Positions 53,716 to 63,727 are shown, numbered from the stretch's first letter. The stretch: 64,000 bases of DNA from Candidatus Krumholzibacteriia bacterium (GCA_016744705.1 JADGDU010000004.1:54801-118800); one strand, 5' to 3'. The notes: a model not told the origin generated them from the sequence alone. A program made the numbers and translations.

Positions 53716-54735
53716 TTACCGCCCACCATCCTTCTTCTTATCACACTGGCCATGCGAACATCCAGACTCGGCTGGCTTTGGTTGGGGCAAGTCGCGCTGG
53801 CCATCCCACTTCAAATTTTCCGCTGAATACTCACTCATGCTGTCCATCCCCACCACCGTAACGGAAACACGGTTGCGCACCAGGTCCAGCTTGCGAACAG
53901 TGCCACGGCCATCGGGGGTAGTAACCCTTGTCCCCACCCGAGGCAGGCGCCGGCGGTTTTCCTGATAGAGGTCATTCTCATAAGTCAGGCAACAACGCAA
54001 ACGACCACATGGCCCGCTCAACTTACCAGGATTCAGAGGCAACTGCTGAACTTTGGCCATTTTCAGAGTGACTGGAACAAACTCATGCAAAAAGCTGGAG
54101 CAGCAGAACTCGCGACCGCAGATGCCCATGCCACCTTTGAGGCGGGCTTCGTCACGCACTCCAATTTGTCGCAGCTCAATGCGGGTGCGGAAAACCGCAG
54201 CCAGATCCCTCACCAATTCCCGGAAATCGACCCTCTTTTCAGCGGTGAAAAAGAAGGTGATTTTTTTGTGATCAAATTGCCTCTCCACAGAAACCAGATT
54301 CATATGCAACCGACGCAGGACAATCTTTTCGTGACAGATATCCCAAAATTCCCATTCATCGCCCCGGTTGTTGTGCAGCCGTTCCAGGTCTTCCTCTGTG
54401 GCGACAGCCAGCACCGACTGGCCCTTGGCGGCGGCCTTCCATTCGCTGTTCCCGGGGCCCACATATTTAATGCGCCCCATATCACGGCCACGATCGGCTT
54501 CCACCAGACAGTATTGGCCCACTTTCACATCCACTTGGTTGTGATTGTTGTAGTAGCCTTTACGGTGGCCTTTGAACTGGACCAGAATCAGGTCATCTCC
54601 GGGAGAATTGTCTTTGGGTGGGGAGGATTGCCAGCCACTCTGTTTTTCCGAGCGGCGGCCTTTATCTCTATTGCGGCTACGGGAACTCCCTTGAGAGCGG
54701 CCCCGGCCATCAGGTGCGTTGGTCTCGTTCTGCAT
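53716..54735 (-). CDS. ricT: PSP1-domain protein, RicT/YaaT homologue
   Basis: 339 residues. A basic, Ser/Arg-rich N-terminus (about 1-45) precedes the PSP1 domain (about 60-260) with GMGICGREFCCSSFL and SGPCGRLRCCLTYE, the conserved Cys that bind 4Fe-4S clusters in RicT, and an extra SGCSHGQCDKKK tail. RicT/YaaT works with RicA/RicF in RNA processing in Bacillus and is found next to holB in many genomes. It overlaps holB by 26 nt. The partners are not in this window. Confidence 0.88.
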   Translation of the reverse strand: MQNETNAPDGRGRSQGSSRSRNRDKGRRSEKQSGWQSSPPKDNSPGDDLILVQFKGHRKGYYNNHNQVDVKVGQYCLVEADRGRDMGRIKYVGPGNSEWKAAAKGQSVLAVATEEDLERLHNNRGDEWEFWDICHEKIVLRRLHMNLVSVERQFDHKKITFFFTAEKRVDFRELVRDLAAVFRTRIELRQIGVRDEARLKGGMGICGREFCCSSFLHEFVPVTLKMAKVQQLPLNPGKLSGPCGRLRCCLTYENDLYQENRRRLPRVGTRVTTPDGRGTVRKLDLVRNRVSVTVVGMDSMSEYSAENLKWDGQRDLPQPKPAESGCSHGQCDKKKDGGR

Positions 54736-55897
54736 GATCTATCAATCCTTCAAACAACACAGCCATGGACAGGCCAATGTTGATGTTACGGTCTATATCC
54801 CGTCTCGTGTTTTCGATCAGGGCCATGTCATTGAGCATGGTATCGGTGCTGCGGTGGGCGGCCGCCCTGGCCACCGCCTCCTGGCTAATGGGCAGACGGG
54901 GCTTCCAGTCCTGCCCCATTTCCCGGCAAGCCACAGCATCACTGTAATGTAGGACCAGCAGTTCACACAACCGAATGGCCCGACCCCGGCTATCAGCCAG
55001 GGATCCTTTTTCCTTATCGCCCTTGGATTTCTTGGGCGGTGCGATGTCCAAGGTGTGACTGTACACCCCACGGTGGATTTCGTCAGCACTGATGGCTGTC
55101 AATCCACGATTAAAAGTATTGATCCAATCAAAAATAGACCCAGCCCACATGACCAGCCCCTGAACTGCTGGGTCCAGCATGGCCAAGGCCTGCCTGGCAT
55201 TGCCCTCAGCCATGCGCCCCACCTGGGCGGCATGGTTGGCATTGGCTCCGCCTTCTTCCATGAGGATTTTTGTCATTTCTTCATCAGACCAGGGTTTGAA
55301 ACCGATCTTTTGGCAGCGGGAGAGAATAGTGGGCAGCATGCCGTCGGTGCTGGTGGTCAGCAAAAAGATAACTGTATTTTCCGACGGCTCCTCAAGGGTC
55401 TTGAGGAAGGCGTTGGCTGCCTGGGGATTGAAGCGGTGACTGTCGGCCACAATGGCCACTTTGTAGTTACCCTGGAAAGCCCGGCGCCGCAGAAAATGGA
55501 TCAGGGAACGGATGGTCATCTGGCCTGGTTTTTCAGGATCTCCAATGCGCACAAAACTGGTGGCGGCAAACCCGGGCATGAAGAAGGGGTTCTCCTGCTT
55601 GTTCTCGTACAGGCGGCGCACCTGGGCTTCGTCCACTGAAGCGGGCGAAGGGCAAATCCAGCGTACATCGGGATGTTGGAAACTGAGGGTTTTAACACAG
55701 CTTTCGCAGCGATGCGCGGGGCTGCAGACATCTGGCCCGCCGCAGTTCAGAAGGCGGGCAAATTCGAGGGCCGTGTTTTCTTTGCCGCTGCCCTGAGGGC
55801 CAACCAGAAGAAAGGGCTGTCCCAGTTTGTCGGCTGCGGCTACGGCCTGTAATTTTTCCAACACTGAGTGCCGGCCCAAAAAAGAGCTTCTGCCCAA
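54710..55897 (-). CDS. holB: DNA polymerase III delta-prime subunit
   Basis: 395 residues of the clamp-loader AAA+ type: P-loop-like GPQGSGKE (33-40; the usual Thr/Ser is Glu, consistent with a non-catalytic delta-prime), zinc-binding Cys52, 58, 64 and 67, LKTLEEPSENTVIFLLTT and the SRC motif ILSRCQKIGF. The C-terminal helical collar (about 250-395) is present. Adjacent to ricT as in Bacillus. The ATG lies 51 nt past the envC stop. Confidence 0.9.
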   Translation of the reverse strand: MGRSSFLGRHSVLEKLQAVAAADKLGQPFLLVGPQGSGKENTALEFARLLNCGGPDVCSPAHRCESCVKTLSFQHPDVRWICPSPASVDEAQVRRLYENKQENPFFMPGFAATSFVRIGDPEKPGQMTIRSLIHFLRRRAFQGNYKVAIVADSHRFNPQAANAFLKTLEEPSENTVIFLLTTSTDGMLPTILSRCQKIGFKPWSDEEMTKILMEEGGANANHAAQVGRMAEGNARQALAMLDPAVQGLVMWAGSIFDWINTFNRGLTAISADEIHRGVYSHTLDIAPPKKSKGDKEKGSLADSRGRAIRLCELLVLHYSDAVACREMGQDWKPRLPISQEAVARAAAHRSTDTMLNDMALIENTRRDIDRNINIGLSMAVLFEGLIDHAERDQRT

Positions 55898-55948
55898 AAC
55901 CCAACTCCAATTGTTACGGTTAGCCGAGGGCTGTAGCCACCGGCAAAA

Positions 55949-57160
55949 TCAACGGGACCGTAACCAATCCATGGGGTCAAGGGGTGTTTTCCCGTGGCGG
56001 ATCTCGAAATATAGCTGGGAGGATTCTCCCGACTCGGGTCGACCAACCTCGGCAATGACCTGGCCGCGGGCTGTAGTGTCGCCAGCGGTTACGAATACAC
56101 GATCCAGATGAGCGTACAGAGTATAATACCCTGAGCCATGGTCAAGGATAACGCATTGGCCGAAACCGGGCAAACGATCCGTAAATTCCACTTTTCCGGA
56201 AGCCACCCCAGCCACCGGTGCCCCCCTGCCAGCGGCAATATTCACCCCATTGTTCAGCGTGACTGTCAGGAATTTGGGATGCACTGATCGGCCGAACCCC
56301 CGCACCAGCTCCCCGCGCACGGGCCATTCCAGCTGGCCGGCCAATTCCATCAGCTGATTTCCTTCTGGGGCGACCTCGGCTTGTTGGCGTTTTCGTAATT
56401 CTTCCAAATCACTCAAAACATAGGTCAGGCGCTGTTCGTTCATACTCAATTCCAGCAGCCGGCCTTTGATATCCTTGCGCTCGTGTTCCAGTTCCCGCAG
56501 GGCAGCCATTTGTTCGGCCAGTAGTCCTTCCATGTGACCACTCTGCTCGCCCGCCTCTTCCCGGGTGCGCCAAATTTCCGCCAATGACACATCCAGCTGC
56601 TGCTGGCGACTGGACAGACGTTCCCCTTCCGCGCGGGTGCCATCAACCAAGCCGGCCCCCATCTTGGCCATCAGGCTTTCCCATTTCATGCGGGTCACAA
56701 ATTTGGAAAAACTACCACTGGTCAGCACCGATTCCAGTTGGCCTTGCCGGCCTCGGATATACATGGATCGCAGGTGGTTGGCGAGGGCCTTTTGAGACGC
56801 ATCAAAATTTCGACTGCCGGCCACCAGGTCTCGTTGCAAAGTCTCACTCTGTTTTTTCAACAGACGCTCACGCTGTTCCATTTCCACCAGAAGCAGGCTG
56901 GTCAATTCAATTTCCCGAGTCACATCAGCATGAGTTCGCAGGATTTCTTCTTCCCTGCTATCCAGATCTTTTTCCTTTTGGTGAAAAGCAGATATTTGCT
57001 CGTGCAGAGAGTTCAAATCTGCCGTGTTTTCCACAATCTTTAATTCCAACACACTTTGATCAGCAGAAGATGAAGAGTTGCTGATATCCATGCCTGCAAA
57101 AGCCACAGCCGAAACCAGGGCCCCCACGCTCACCATGAAAAGGAACCACGGTCCGCGCAT
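55949..57160 (-). CDS. envC: EnvC-type murein hydrolase activator
   Basis: 403 residues: signal peptide (about 1-22), long coiled coil (about 35-265) and C-terminal LytM domain (about 270-403). In the LytM domain the zinc ligands are partly missing: NNGVNIAAG instead of HxGxDI, and LYFEIRHG instead of HLHFEIR, while YAHLDR remains. So it probably activates amidases instead of cutting murein, as E. coli EnvC does. It overlaps the ftsX stop by 1 nt, supporting FtsEX-EnvC. Confidence 0.88.
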   Translation of the reverse strand: MRGPWFLFMVSVGALVSAVAFAGMDISNSSSSADQSVLELKIVENTADLNSLHEQISAFHQKEKDLDSREEEILRTHADVTREIELTSLLLVEMEQRERLLKKQSETLQRDLVAGSRNFDASQKALANHLRSMYIRGRQGQLESVLTSGSFSKFVTRMKWESLMAKMGAGLVDGTRAEGERLSSRQQQLDVSLAEIWRTREEAGEQSGHMEGLLAEQMAALRELEHERKDIKGRLLELSMNEQRLTYVLSDLEELRKRQQAEVAPEGNQLMELAGQLEWPVRGELVRGFGRSVHPKFLTVTLNNGVNIAAGRGAPVAGVASGKVEFTDRLPGFGQCVILDHGSGYYTLYAHLDRVFVTAGDTTARGQVIAEVGRPESGESSQLYFEIRHGKTPLDPMDWLRSR

Positions 57161-58044
57161 TAGAATTCACTCCCAAGTTGGAGATATTTTCGGATGGCCG
57201 TCCAGCTGCCAATCAAGCCCAACAATGCACAGAAGAGAACAAACCCCAGCATTTGAATTGGGTTGAAAAAGACCACTCCGGTCAGATGATTGGCCAGGAG
57301 GACTTCAATGGTGGCCACCAGGCCCATGGCCAATATCCCGGCCAATAATCCCTGAAATATTCCTTCAAAAAGAAAGGGGGTGCGGATGAATGAATTGGTG
57401 GCACCCACCAGCTTTTGGATTTGGATGATGCGCTCGCTGGAAGCCATGGTCAGCTTCACCGTATTGCTGATAACAAACACGGCGGCCAGAAAAACAAGCA
57501 ACCCCACCACCAGGCTGGCCATCTGAAAACGGAAAGCCCATTTTTCCAGACTGTCGATCCACTCCTGGTTGAAGACAATTTCACCCACTTGGGTCCAGCC
57601 GGAAATCTCATCTCTGATGCTGCGCACAGCTTCCAGATTCCGTGCCTCATTTTTTAAAATCACATGATAGGAAGCAGGCAGAGGATTTCCAGGCAGCAGA
57701 TCCAAAATTTCCGCTTCTTCACCCAAATCACTGCGGAATTCGGAAAGGGCTTGCTCAGCAGAAATGAAAACCACTTTCTGAACTCCCGGAATGATCACCA
57801 AACGGGGTTGCAGTGTGGCCACTTCTTCGGCGGTGGCTCCTTCTTTCAGAAACACCCGGATATCAATGCTTTCCCGGGCAGATTCCAACAAATATCCCAA
57901 ATTCAAAGTGGCCAGGGTCAACACGGCCAGCACTAGCAAAGAAGCTCCCATGATCAGGATGGTGACACCAGTGGTCAGTTTTCGACGCCTGAATCCAGCA
58001 AAGGATTCTCGGGAGAGGTAAGCAACCTGGTCTTTTCTAAGCAT
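57160..58044 (-). CDS. ftsX: Cell-division permease FtsX
   Basis: 294 residues with four membrane helices (about 25-50, 175-200, 225-250, 265-285) and a periplasmic domain between the first two (VFLKEGATAEEVATLQ...). The LTMASSERIIQIQKLVGATNSFIRTPFLFEG segment is the FtsX signature. Start at 58044, inside the end of ftsE (8-nt overlap). With FtsE it transmits ATP cycles to EnvC at the septum. Confidence 0.95.
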   Translation of the reverse strand: MLRKDQVAYLSRESFAGFRRRKLTTGVTILIMGASLLVLAVLTLATLNLGYLLESARESIDIRVFLKEGATAEEVATLQPRLVIIPGVQKVVFISAEQALSEFRSDLGEEAEILDLLPGNPLPASYHVILKNEARNLEAVRSIRDEISGWTQVGEIVFNQEWIDSLEKWAFRFQMASLVVGLLVFLAAVFVISNTVKLTMASSERIIQIQKLVGATNSFIRTPFLFEGIFQGLLAGILAMGLVATIEVLLANHLTGVVFFNPIQMLGFVLFCALLGLIGSWTAIRKYLQLGSEF

Positions 58045-58837
58045 GCATGATCTCGCTTTCTTGGCTGGGCTGGTACATGCGGTCCACCAGGGTCTTGCTG
58101 CGGTCAGTATCGCGAGTCCGTTTGATATCAGATTTGATGACACCATCATCCACCACAATCACGCGCTGTCCAAAAGTGCGCACGATTTGGTGGTCGTGGG
58201 TGCTGAATACCACGCAAGTTCCGCCATCGTTAATACGGAAAAGAAGATTGATGACTTCCTGAGCCGTAACCGGATCGAGGTTTCCCGTAGGCTCATCGGC
58301 CAAAAGGATTTTGGGGCTGTTGACCATAGCCCGGGCAATGGCCACCCGTTGCTGCTCCCCACCACTGAGCTGGCGTGGTAATCGGTGGCGTTTTTCCCAC
58401 AATCCCACCTGGGTGAGCACGCGCATGACGTTTTTCTTCATCTCTCCACGTCCCACTCCGACAACAAGTTGCGGGAATTCTACATTGGCCTCCACCGTGC
58501 GGTCCTCCAACAGACGGAAGTCTTGAAATACAAAGCCAATTTCCCGGCGTAGCTGAGGGATTTTACCTCGGCTCATTTTGCTGGCCATCATTCCGCGCAC
58601 GATGACTTCGCCTTTGGTGGGGCGCGCATCCATGGCGATCAGCCGCAGAATGCTACTCTTGCCCGCACCACTGGGACCCGTCAGGCAGATGAACTCTCCG
58701 TTATCCACAGTGAAATTCACATCCTGCAGGGCTGTCTGGTCTTTGTATTCGAGAGTCGCATGATAAAAACCCACCACCACTCGTGAATCCAGAGGGCCCG
58801 AATTTTGGTCTGATTTATCATCTATTGTGCTGCTCAT
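58037..58837 (-). CDS. ftsE: Cell-division ATPase FtsE
   Basis: 266 residues with Walker [11 protein letters not shown]-loop FQDFRLLED, signature [15 protein letters not shown], Walker [12 protein letters not shown] and switch His (STHDHQ). It has an N-terminal extension of about 20 residues and a C-terminal tail of about 30 beyond the usual FtsE. ATG at 58837 with GGAG 5 nt upstream; a GTG two codons earlier is possible. Leads the ftsE-ftsX-envC-holB-ricT run. Confidence 0.95.
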   Translation of the reverse strand: MSSTIDDKSDQNSGPLDSRVVVGFYHATLEYKDQTALQDVNFTVDNGEFICLTGPSGAGKSSILRLIAMDARPTKGEVIVRGMMASKMSRGKIPQLRREIGFVFQDFRLLEDRTVEANVEFPQLVVGVGRGEMKKNVMRVLTQVGLWEKRHRLPRQLSGGEQQRVAIARAMVNSPKILLADEPTGNLDPVTAQEVINLLFRINDGGTCVVFSTHDHQIVRTFGQRVIVVDDGVIKSDIKRTRDTDRSKTLVDRMYQPSQESEIMHA

Positions 58838-58955
58838 ATTCACTCCGAGATCTGCTGCCAGGAAATCTTTGAACGTTTGAATTGCTTAGCTCCCGGAAGA
58901 AAATTCATTCCGGGCTCCGACCATGGGTTGCACAATCCATGCCGCTGGGGTCATA

Positions 58956-60470
58956 ATGTGCCAAACCCCAGACAAGGAGCGGAAATTGTCCCAACCCAAC
59001 CTCACTTTGTGCATGATCGTCCGCGATGAGCAGGAGATGTTGCCGGAGTTTATCTCCAGCGTAGAAGGCCTGTGGGATGAATTTGTGGTGGCCGATACCG
59101 GCAGCACTGATCATTCCGTTAAACTTCTGGAAGCTGCGGGCGCCAAGGTGATTCCATTCCATTGGGTTGATGACTTTTCTGCCGCCCGCAACGCCTCCCT
59201 GGACCAGGCCACCGGCCGGTGGGTACTGTACCTGGACGCTGACGAACGGCCCACTCCGGAATTAAAAGACCAGATCAGATCCCTGATGAATGACCCTCTA
59301 GCCGGAGGCGCCACCCTCATCCTGCGTAACCAGTGGCCCGATGGCACTCGTCGCGACTCACCTCTTTTGCGCCTCTTTCGCAACGACCCGACCATCCGTT
59401 TCCAATACCGTATTCACGAAGATGCCAGTGATGGAGTGCGCAACTTTTTGCAAGCAAACCAGCTTCAGCTAAGGCATCTGTCCGGTGTGGTTTTGCATCT
59501 TGGTTATTTGCGGGAAACTGTCACCAGCCGGGACAAAAAAACAAGAGATCTGGATTTGCTACGCAGCTCCCTCCAGGCATATCCCAGGGATTTTTATTGC
59601 TGGTTCAAGATTATGGAAATAGCTCGTTTCTGGGATGATTGGGAGCTGTGGCAAGAGACGGCACTCACTGCATCCGAGTTGCTGGCTGAAGCCACCGACG
59701 TGGAGAAATCGGACCTTCTGCAGCGTCCCTTCAGTGGTGAATTTGCCGCCCTTATTGCCCAGGCTCTCAGGGGCACAGACGCTGAACGTCTGGAGTGGCT
59801 GGACGCTTCGGTCAGCTTTGCCATGCCCACCAATGCATGGCATCTGCGGCGTGGCTTAATCCTGGAAAATATGGGTTTGGGGCCAGAATCGGCTGTGGCT
59901 TTCAAATTGTGCCTGGCTCAAAAAGAATCCCCCTCAACCACCATCCGTCCCCGCCTGGGCCTCTGCCGTTTAGCCCTTTCCCAAGGAGAAAAGCCCCAGG
60001 CAGCAGAACACCTCCGGCAAGCCTGCCAAGATGGCCCCCTGGATACCGAAGCCCTCCTGGCCGCCGTCACCATCCTGCCCTTGATGGATCCCATTCATCA
60101 ACCTGGTGAATTTGTAAAAGACCATCTGCAAGACCACCCAGAAGCCACCTTGGATTTAGCCAAAACCCTGGTCGGGGTCGGCCATCTTAAATTGGCCACG
60201 GGCATCCTCTCTCCCCTGGCCCCCAAAAACGCCAATGCAGCCTTGGGCTATCTTCTGTGCTGCCTGGTTGAGAATCGGGAATTGGACCTGCAGGTTGACG
60301 TGGAGCAGGAAGAAGCCGACCTGCTTTTCCAAAGCTGGATTCAATTGTTGTGGAAGAGCCGCAACACCGAATTGATGAGCTCCTTTGCTGATGGTTGCGG
60401 ATCAGTGCTGGAAATTTTTCCCTGGCTGCCGGTATTTCTGGCCGCAGAAACCAAAAAGCTTCGAGGATAA
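58956..60470 (+). CDS. Family 2 glycosyltransferase with TPR-like C-terminus
   Basis: 504 residues. N-terminal GT2 domain (about 15-230) with LTLCMIVRDEQEMLPEFI, VVADTGSTDHS, FSAARNASLDQATGRWVLYLDADERPTPE (DxD-type) followed by helical TPR-like repeats (about 230-500). This form is common in glycosyltransferases that work on proteins or small acceptors. The ATG at 58956 was chosen; a TTG at 58986 with AAGGAG upstream, or ATG 58923, are possible starts. It is divergent from ftsE. Substrate unknown. Confidence 0.85.
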   Translation: MCQTPDKERKLSQPNLTLCMIVRDEQEMLPEFISSVEGLWDEFVVADTGSTDHSVKLLEAAGAKVIPFHWVDDFSAARNASLDQATGRWVLYLDADERPTPELKDQIRSLMNDPLAGGATLILRNQWPDGTRRDSPLLRLFRNDPTIRFQYRIHEDASDGVRNFLQANQLQLRHLSGVVLHLGYLRETVTSRDKKTRDLDLLRSSLQAYPRDFYCWFKIMEIARFWDDWELWQETALTASELLAEATDVEKSDLLQRPFSGEFAALIAQALRGTDAERLEWLDASVSFAMPTNAWHLRRGLILENMGLGPESAVAFKLCLAQKESPSTTIRPRLGLCRLALSQGEKPQAAEHLRQACQDGPLDTEALLAAVTILPLMDPIHQPGEFVKDHLQDHPEATLDLAKTLVGVGHLKLATGILSPLAPKNANAALGYLLCCLVENRELDLQVDVEQEEADLLFQSWIQLLWKSRNTELMSSFADGCGSVLEIFPWLPVFLAAETKKLRG

Positions 60471-60475
60471 AAATA

Positions 60476-60503
60476 GCCCGGGCTGCTGTGGAGCAACCCG
60501 GGC
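60476..60503 (-). terminator. Terminator between GT2 and surA
   Basis: GCCCGGG-c-TGCT pairs with AGCA-a-CCCGGGC (60476-60503, one mismatch). On the minus strand it is followed by TATTTTTATC, a U-run, so it ends the surA operon; it may also stop the plus-strand glycosyltransferase. Confidence 0.85.
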
Positions 60504-60527
60504 CTGATATTATCCAAATGGTTATTA

Positions 60528-61859
60528 TCAGATCTTTTCGTCAATAAAGAAGCGCTCTTTTAGGCCTTCAACATACTCAGCCAAAGCCACTTCAATTTTT
60601 TCGCCCTCCACAACCTGCCGCAGATTATCCTTCAATTCGTCAAAGGTGTACATGTGGCCGTCAACCCTTTCATTGACCTGGAAAACGTACCAACCGGCCG
60701 GTGTGAGCAGAGGTTCTGTCACTACACCAATTTCCGCATCTTTCAAGACATCCTGAAATTGGGTGGAAAGATCTTCCAGGCTGAAGGTTCCCAGGAACCC
60801 TCCTTGACCTGCAGAGGCAGGGTCGGCGCTCACTTCAGCAGCCACCCGGGCAAAACTTTCGCCATCAAGGATGCGTTGCCGAGCCTCACTGATGGCCACC
60901 TCAGCCAATTTCATATCTGCTTCAGATACTTCGATGGGCAGGAAAATCTGGCTGAGAGCACGCTTGCCGTCGGCGGCAATGGAATTAACCAAGAGAAGGT
61001 GAACCCCTCGTGAGCTGATCACAGGATCACTCACTTGGCCCACGGGCAAAGCAAACACGGCCTGATCCAGGACCGGATCAAAAAGATCACCAGGTCCCAC
61101 CACTCCGATGGCACCGCCACGGTTGGCATTGGGTCCTTCACTGTGCTGCATGGCCATGGTATCGAAACTAGTTCCGCCAGCCAGGCCTTTCTGGATGGTC
61201 TCAACTTTGGCTTGCACGGCCTGCCGCACCGAAAGAGCAGGCTGCACCGGCACCAGAATGTTGGAAATGGTCAGGCTATCCGCATCAGCGGGCATCTCGT
61301 CCAGATGGGCGAGATAATAATCACGAACCTCGTTGTCCATCACTTCCAGGTCGGGACGAATAAACCGGCCCACCACCAGACGCAAATATTGTTGGTCGCG
61401 CAACTGGGTGCTCATACGGGCCCGGTAATCGGTCAGGGTCATGCCGCTGCGCCCCAGCTCCAATTCCAGAGTTTCCATGGACCCAAAGTGCTCTACAAAT
61501 TGGTCAATTTTCTGCTGCACGCTGGATTCAATAGCCTCTTCATCCACCACCATATCTGCCTGTTTGGCCGCGGCAATGATCAGCTTGCTTTCCATCAGGC
61601 GTTCCAGCATTTCCCTGCGCACCTCTTGAGAGGAGCCGGAAATGGTTTCGCCAGCATACTCTTTTTCCAACTTATAGAGTTCCACCTCGCGGTCAACATC
61701 GCTCTGAAGAATGGCTTCCTCATCGACGATGGCCACAATGCGGTCCACCAGAAGCGGCTCCTGGGCCTGGACCATGGGTGCCAGAAGCACCAGTCCGAGC
61801 AAACAACAAACCCATTTGGCTCCCTCCACAGGGAAGCGACTAGCTTTGGGTGAGAACAT
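60528..61859 (-). CDS. surA: Periplasmic peptidyl-prolyl isomerase/chaperone SurA
   Basis: 443 residues: signal peptide (about 1-33, ending VQAQE), the SurA N-terminal helical domain (about 35-175; VDRIVAIVDEEAILQSDVDREVELY) and two parvulin domains (about 190-300 and 300-405; SEGPNANRGGAIGVVGPGDL, ADPASAGQGGFLGTFS). SurA assists folding of outer-membrane proteins, in keeping with the TolC, TonB receptor and barrels here. The ATG at 61859 follows GGAGG. It is the second PPIase of the operon, 14 nt after the lipoprotein PPIase. Confidence 0.92.
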   Translation of the reverse strand: MFSPKASRFPVEGAKWVCCLLGLVLLAPMVQAQEPLLVDRIVAIVDEEAILQSDVDREVELYKLEKEYAGETISGSSQEVRREMLERLMESKLIIAAAKQADMVVDEEAIESSVQQKIDQFVEHFGSMETLELELGRSGMTLTDYRARMSTQLRDQQYLRLVVGRFIRPDLEVMDNEVRDYYLAHLDEMPADADSLTISNILVPVQPALSVRQAVQAKVETIQKGLAGGTSFDTMAMQHSEGPNANRGGAIGVVGPGDLFDPVLDQAVFALPVGQVSDPVISSRGVHLLLVNSIAADGKRALSQIFLPIEVSEADMKLAEVAISEARQRILDGESFARVAAEVSADPASAGQGGFLGTFSLEDLSTQFQDVLKDAEIGVVTEPLLTPAGWYVFQVNERVDGHMYTFDELKDNLRQVVEGEKIEVALAEYVEGLKERFFIDEKI

Positions 61860-61873
61860 CAATCCTCCAAAAA

Positions 61874-63727
61874 TCAGTTAATAGGCACAAGGTTTTCATC
61901 GGGAGCAGTCAGTTCTTCCCAGGACTTCAAAGGCACCAGGTTTTCACTATTGATCTCCACTCCAAATTCATCATTCCACTGGCTCAGAAGAACCTGGAAG
62001 GCTTCTTCCCGACGAGCCTGGCGAATTCTTCCACCAATGGCTTCGCTCACTTCATTCATGGCGTAATTGTGAGCAAGGATCACCTGATCCAGTTGGATCA
62101 CTGCAAATTGAGTATCACTCACGGGGAAAGGCTGGCTGACGCCACCTTTTTCCATGCTAAAGAGAGGCTCCACCACGGGAGATTTGCTGCTCGCATAAAC
62201 TGGTTCTGTCTTGCCACCTTTGGATTTATTAGTGGGATCGGTTCCAAATTTGACCAGAACTTCTTTCCAGGTTTTTCCATCCATGATGGCCTTGCGGGCA
62301 TTGTCAGCCTTTTTCCGGTTTTGGCAGATCACAATATGCCCCACACGAGATTCTGCCACATGGTATTCAGTACTGTGATCAGCCCAGAACTCTTCCAGCT
62401 GCTCCGGTGTGATGTTATCATCAATGGTGACAATCTCTTTGTACAGACGTGTCACCATGGCCTCTTCAACCTTCAACTTAACCTTTGCCATAACAGCAGG
62501 TTTTTCAAAATAGCCACGGTCTTCGGCTTCAATATTCAAGAGGCCGCGTTCCACTTCATCAGTAAGCTTTTGGCGGAATCCCCCCAGCATATCACCCTTT
62601 TTGGGACGCTGGAAAACACCCATGTTGTCGAAGGAACTCTTATAGTCAGACACAGAGTATTCAACCAATTTGCCTTCACCATTCCGATAGGAATAAAGCA
62701 CATCCCCGAGGTGTTCACTGCGCACATCCAGAGGTTCCAGATCAGCGCGCTTGTAGGGTTCGTTGGTGGCTGGGTCCATCAGGCCGCCTTCAGGCATTCC
62801 CTGAAAGGTGGTCCACAATGCCGTTTCGTCGATTTGGAATTCATATTTGGTCCGGACCAGCTTTTTGAAATCATTGCGCAAACGGCCCGATTTCCGGTTT
62901 TGGGTGATATCCAAAACTCGGCCCTTGGCTTCTTCGAGGCTGGGTTTGGGATTTTGAGTGATGTCGATGACGCGCACAATCCAAAAACCGTAGTTCGTGG
63001 TGATGGGCATGGACACTCCGCCTTTTTCCGTAGCGAAGACCAGGTCTTCAAACTCACTGGAATACTGGCCGAAAGGCACCTTGATCTCGTATTTGCCTGT
63101 CACTGCTGGGGTACCATCGTGAAATTCGTTCACAACGTCTTCCCAGTCGGCTCCGGAAAGGGCAACTTCGCGGGCCTTCAGGGCATCATCTTCAAAGTTA
63201 CAGATGACATAGTTGCAAAGGTATTCGGTACCCATTTGCTCATAGAAGATTTGCAGTTCTTCTTCACTGATGGAACGGCTGACATCGCCAACCACATCAG
63301 CCCACATAGCCAGGCCACCTTCGTATTCGGTCATGGATTTCCGGGCTTCCACGATATTGGTATCTTTGTCGTACCCCATCTGGATGGCCTTCTGGGTCAG
63401 CAGTTCCTTGTTGATGAGAACTTGCAGAAACCTTTCTTTTCCGGCCTCAGCGTTGGTGGGCAACCATTGGCCATTCTCCCGAGGAAGTTCGTTCTCTTCC
63501 AGCTGGGTCAGGCGGTCTTCATAATAGGCTGCGGTAATATTGGTAGAGCCAACAGTGGCAAGAATAGCGGAGTTATCTTGATGCTCCGCAGAAGTCTCGT
63601 TTTTATCTCCACCACCGCACCCCACGGCCAGCATGGAGATCAAGATGATTCCCGACAAGATCAGAATCGAAGAACGGCCCGGACGGCGTCCAGGGGCAAT
63701 CCGGTTGGTAGCGAGGCTCGAGAACAT
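61874..63727 (-). CDS. Parvulin-type peptidyl-prolyl isomerase lipoprotein
   Basis: 617 residues. The N-terminus has a long basic segment and a lipoprotein signal (lipobox AVGC, Cys37) followed by GGGDKNETSA. The body resembles PpiD/SurA: N-terminal SurA-like helices (about 55-135), a parvulin-like segment (about 140-265), a central extension and a second parvulin-like part (about 450-565). Conserved parvulin active-site residues cannot be confirmed without alignment. ATG 63727 has AAGGAG upstream. It shares the GCG-x-GDKNE N-terminus with the S9 peptidase. Confidence 0.85.
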   Translation of the reverse strand: MFSSLATNRIAPGRRPGRSSILILSGIILISMLAVGCGGGDKNETSAEHQDNSAILATVGSTNITAAYYEDRLTQLEENELPRENGQWLPTNAEAGKERFLQVLINKELLTQKAIQMGYDKDTNIVEARKSMTEYEGGLAMWADVVGDVSRSISEEELQIFYEQMGTEYLCNYVICNFEDDALKAREVALSGADWEDVVNEFHDGTPAVTGKYEIKVPFGQYSSEFEDLVFATEKGGVSMPITTNYGFWIVRVIDITQNPKPSLEEAKGRVLDITQNRKSGRLRNDFKKLVRTKYEFQIDETALWTTFQGMPEGGLMDPATNEPYKRADLEPLDVRSEHLGDVLYSYRNGEGKLVEYSVSDYKSSFDNMGVFQRPKKGDMLGGFRQKLTDEVERGLLNIEAEDRGYFEKPAVMAKVKLKVEEAMVTRLYKEIVTIDDNITPEQLEEFWADHSTEYHVAESRVGHIVICQNRKKADNARKAIMDGKTWKEVLVKFGTDPTNKSKGGKTEPVYASSKSPVVEPLFSMEKGGVSQPFPVSDTQFAVIQLDQVILAHNYAMNEVSEAIGGRIRQARREEAFQVLLSQWNDEFGVEINSENLVPLKSWEELTAPDENLVPIN

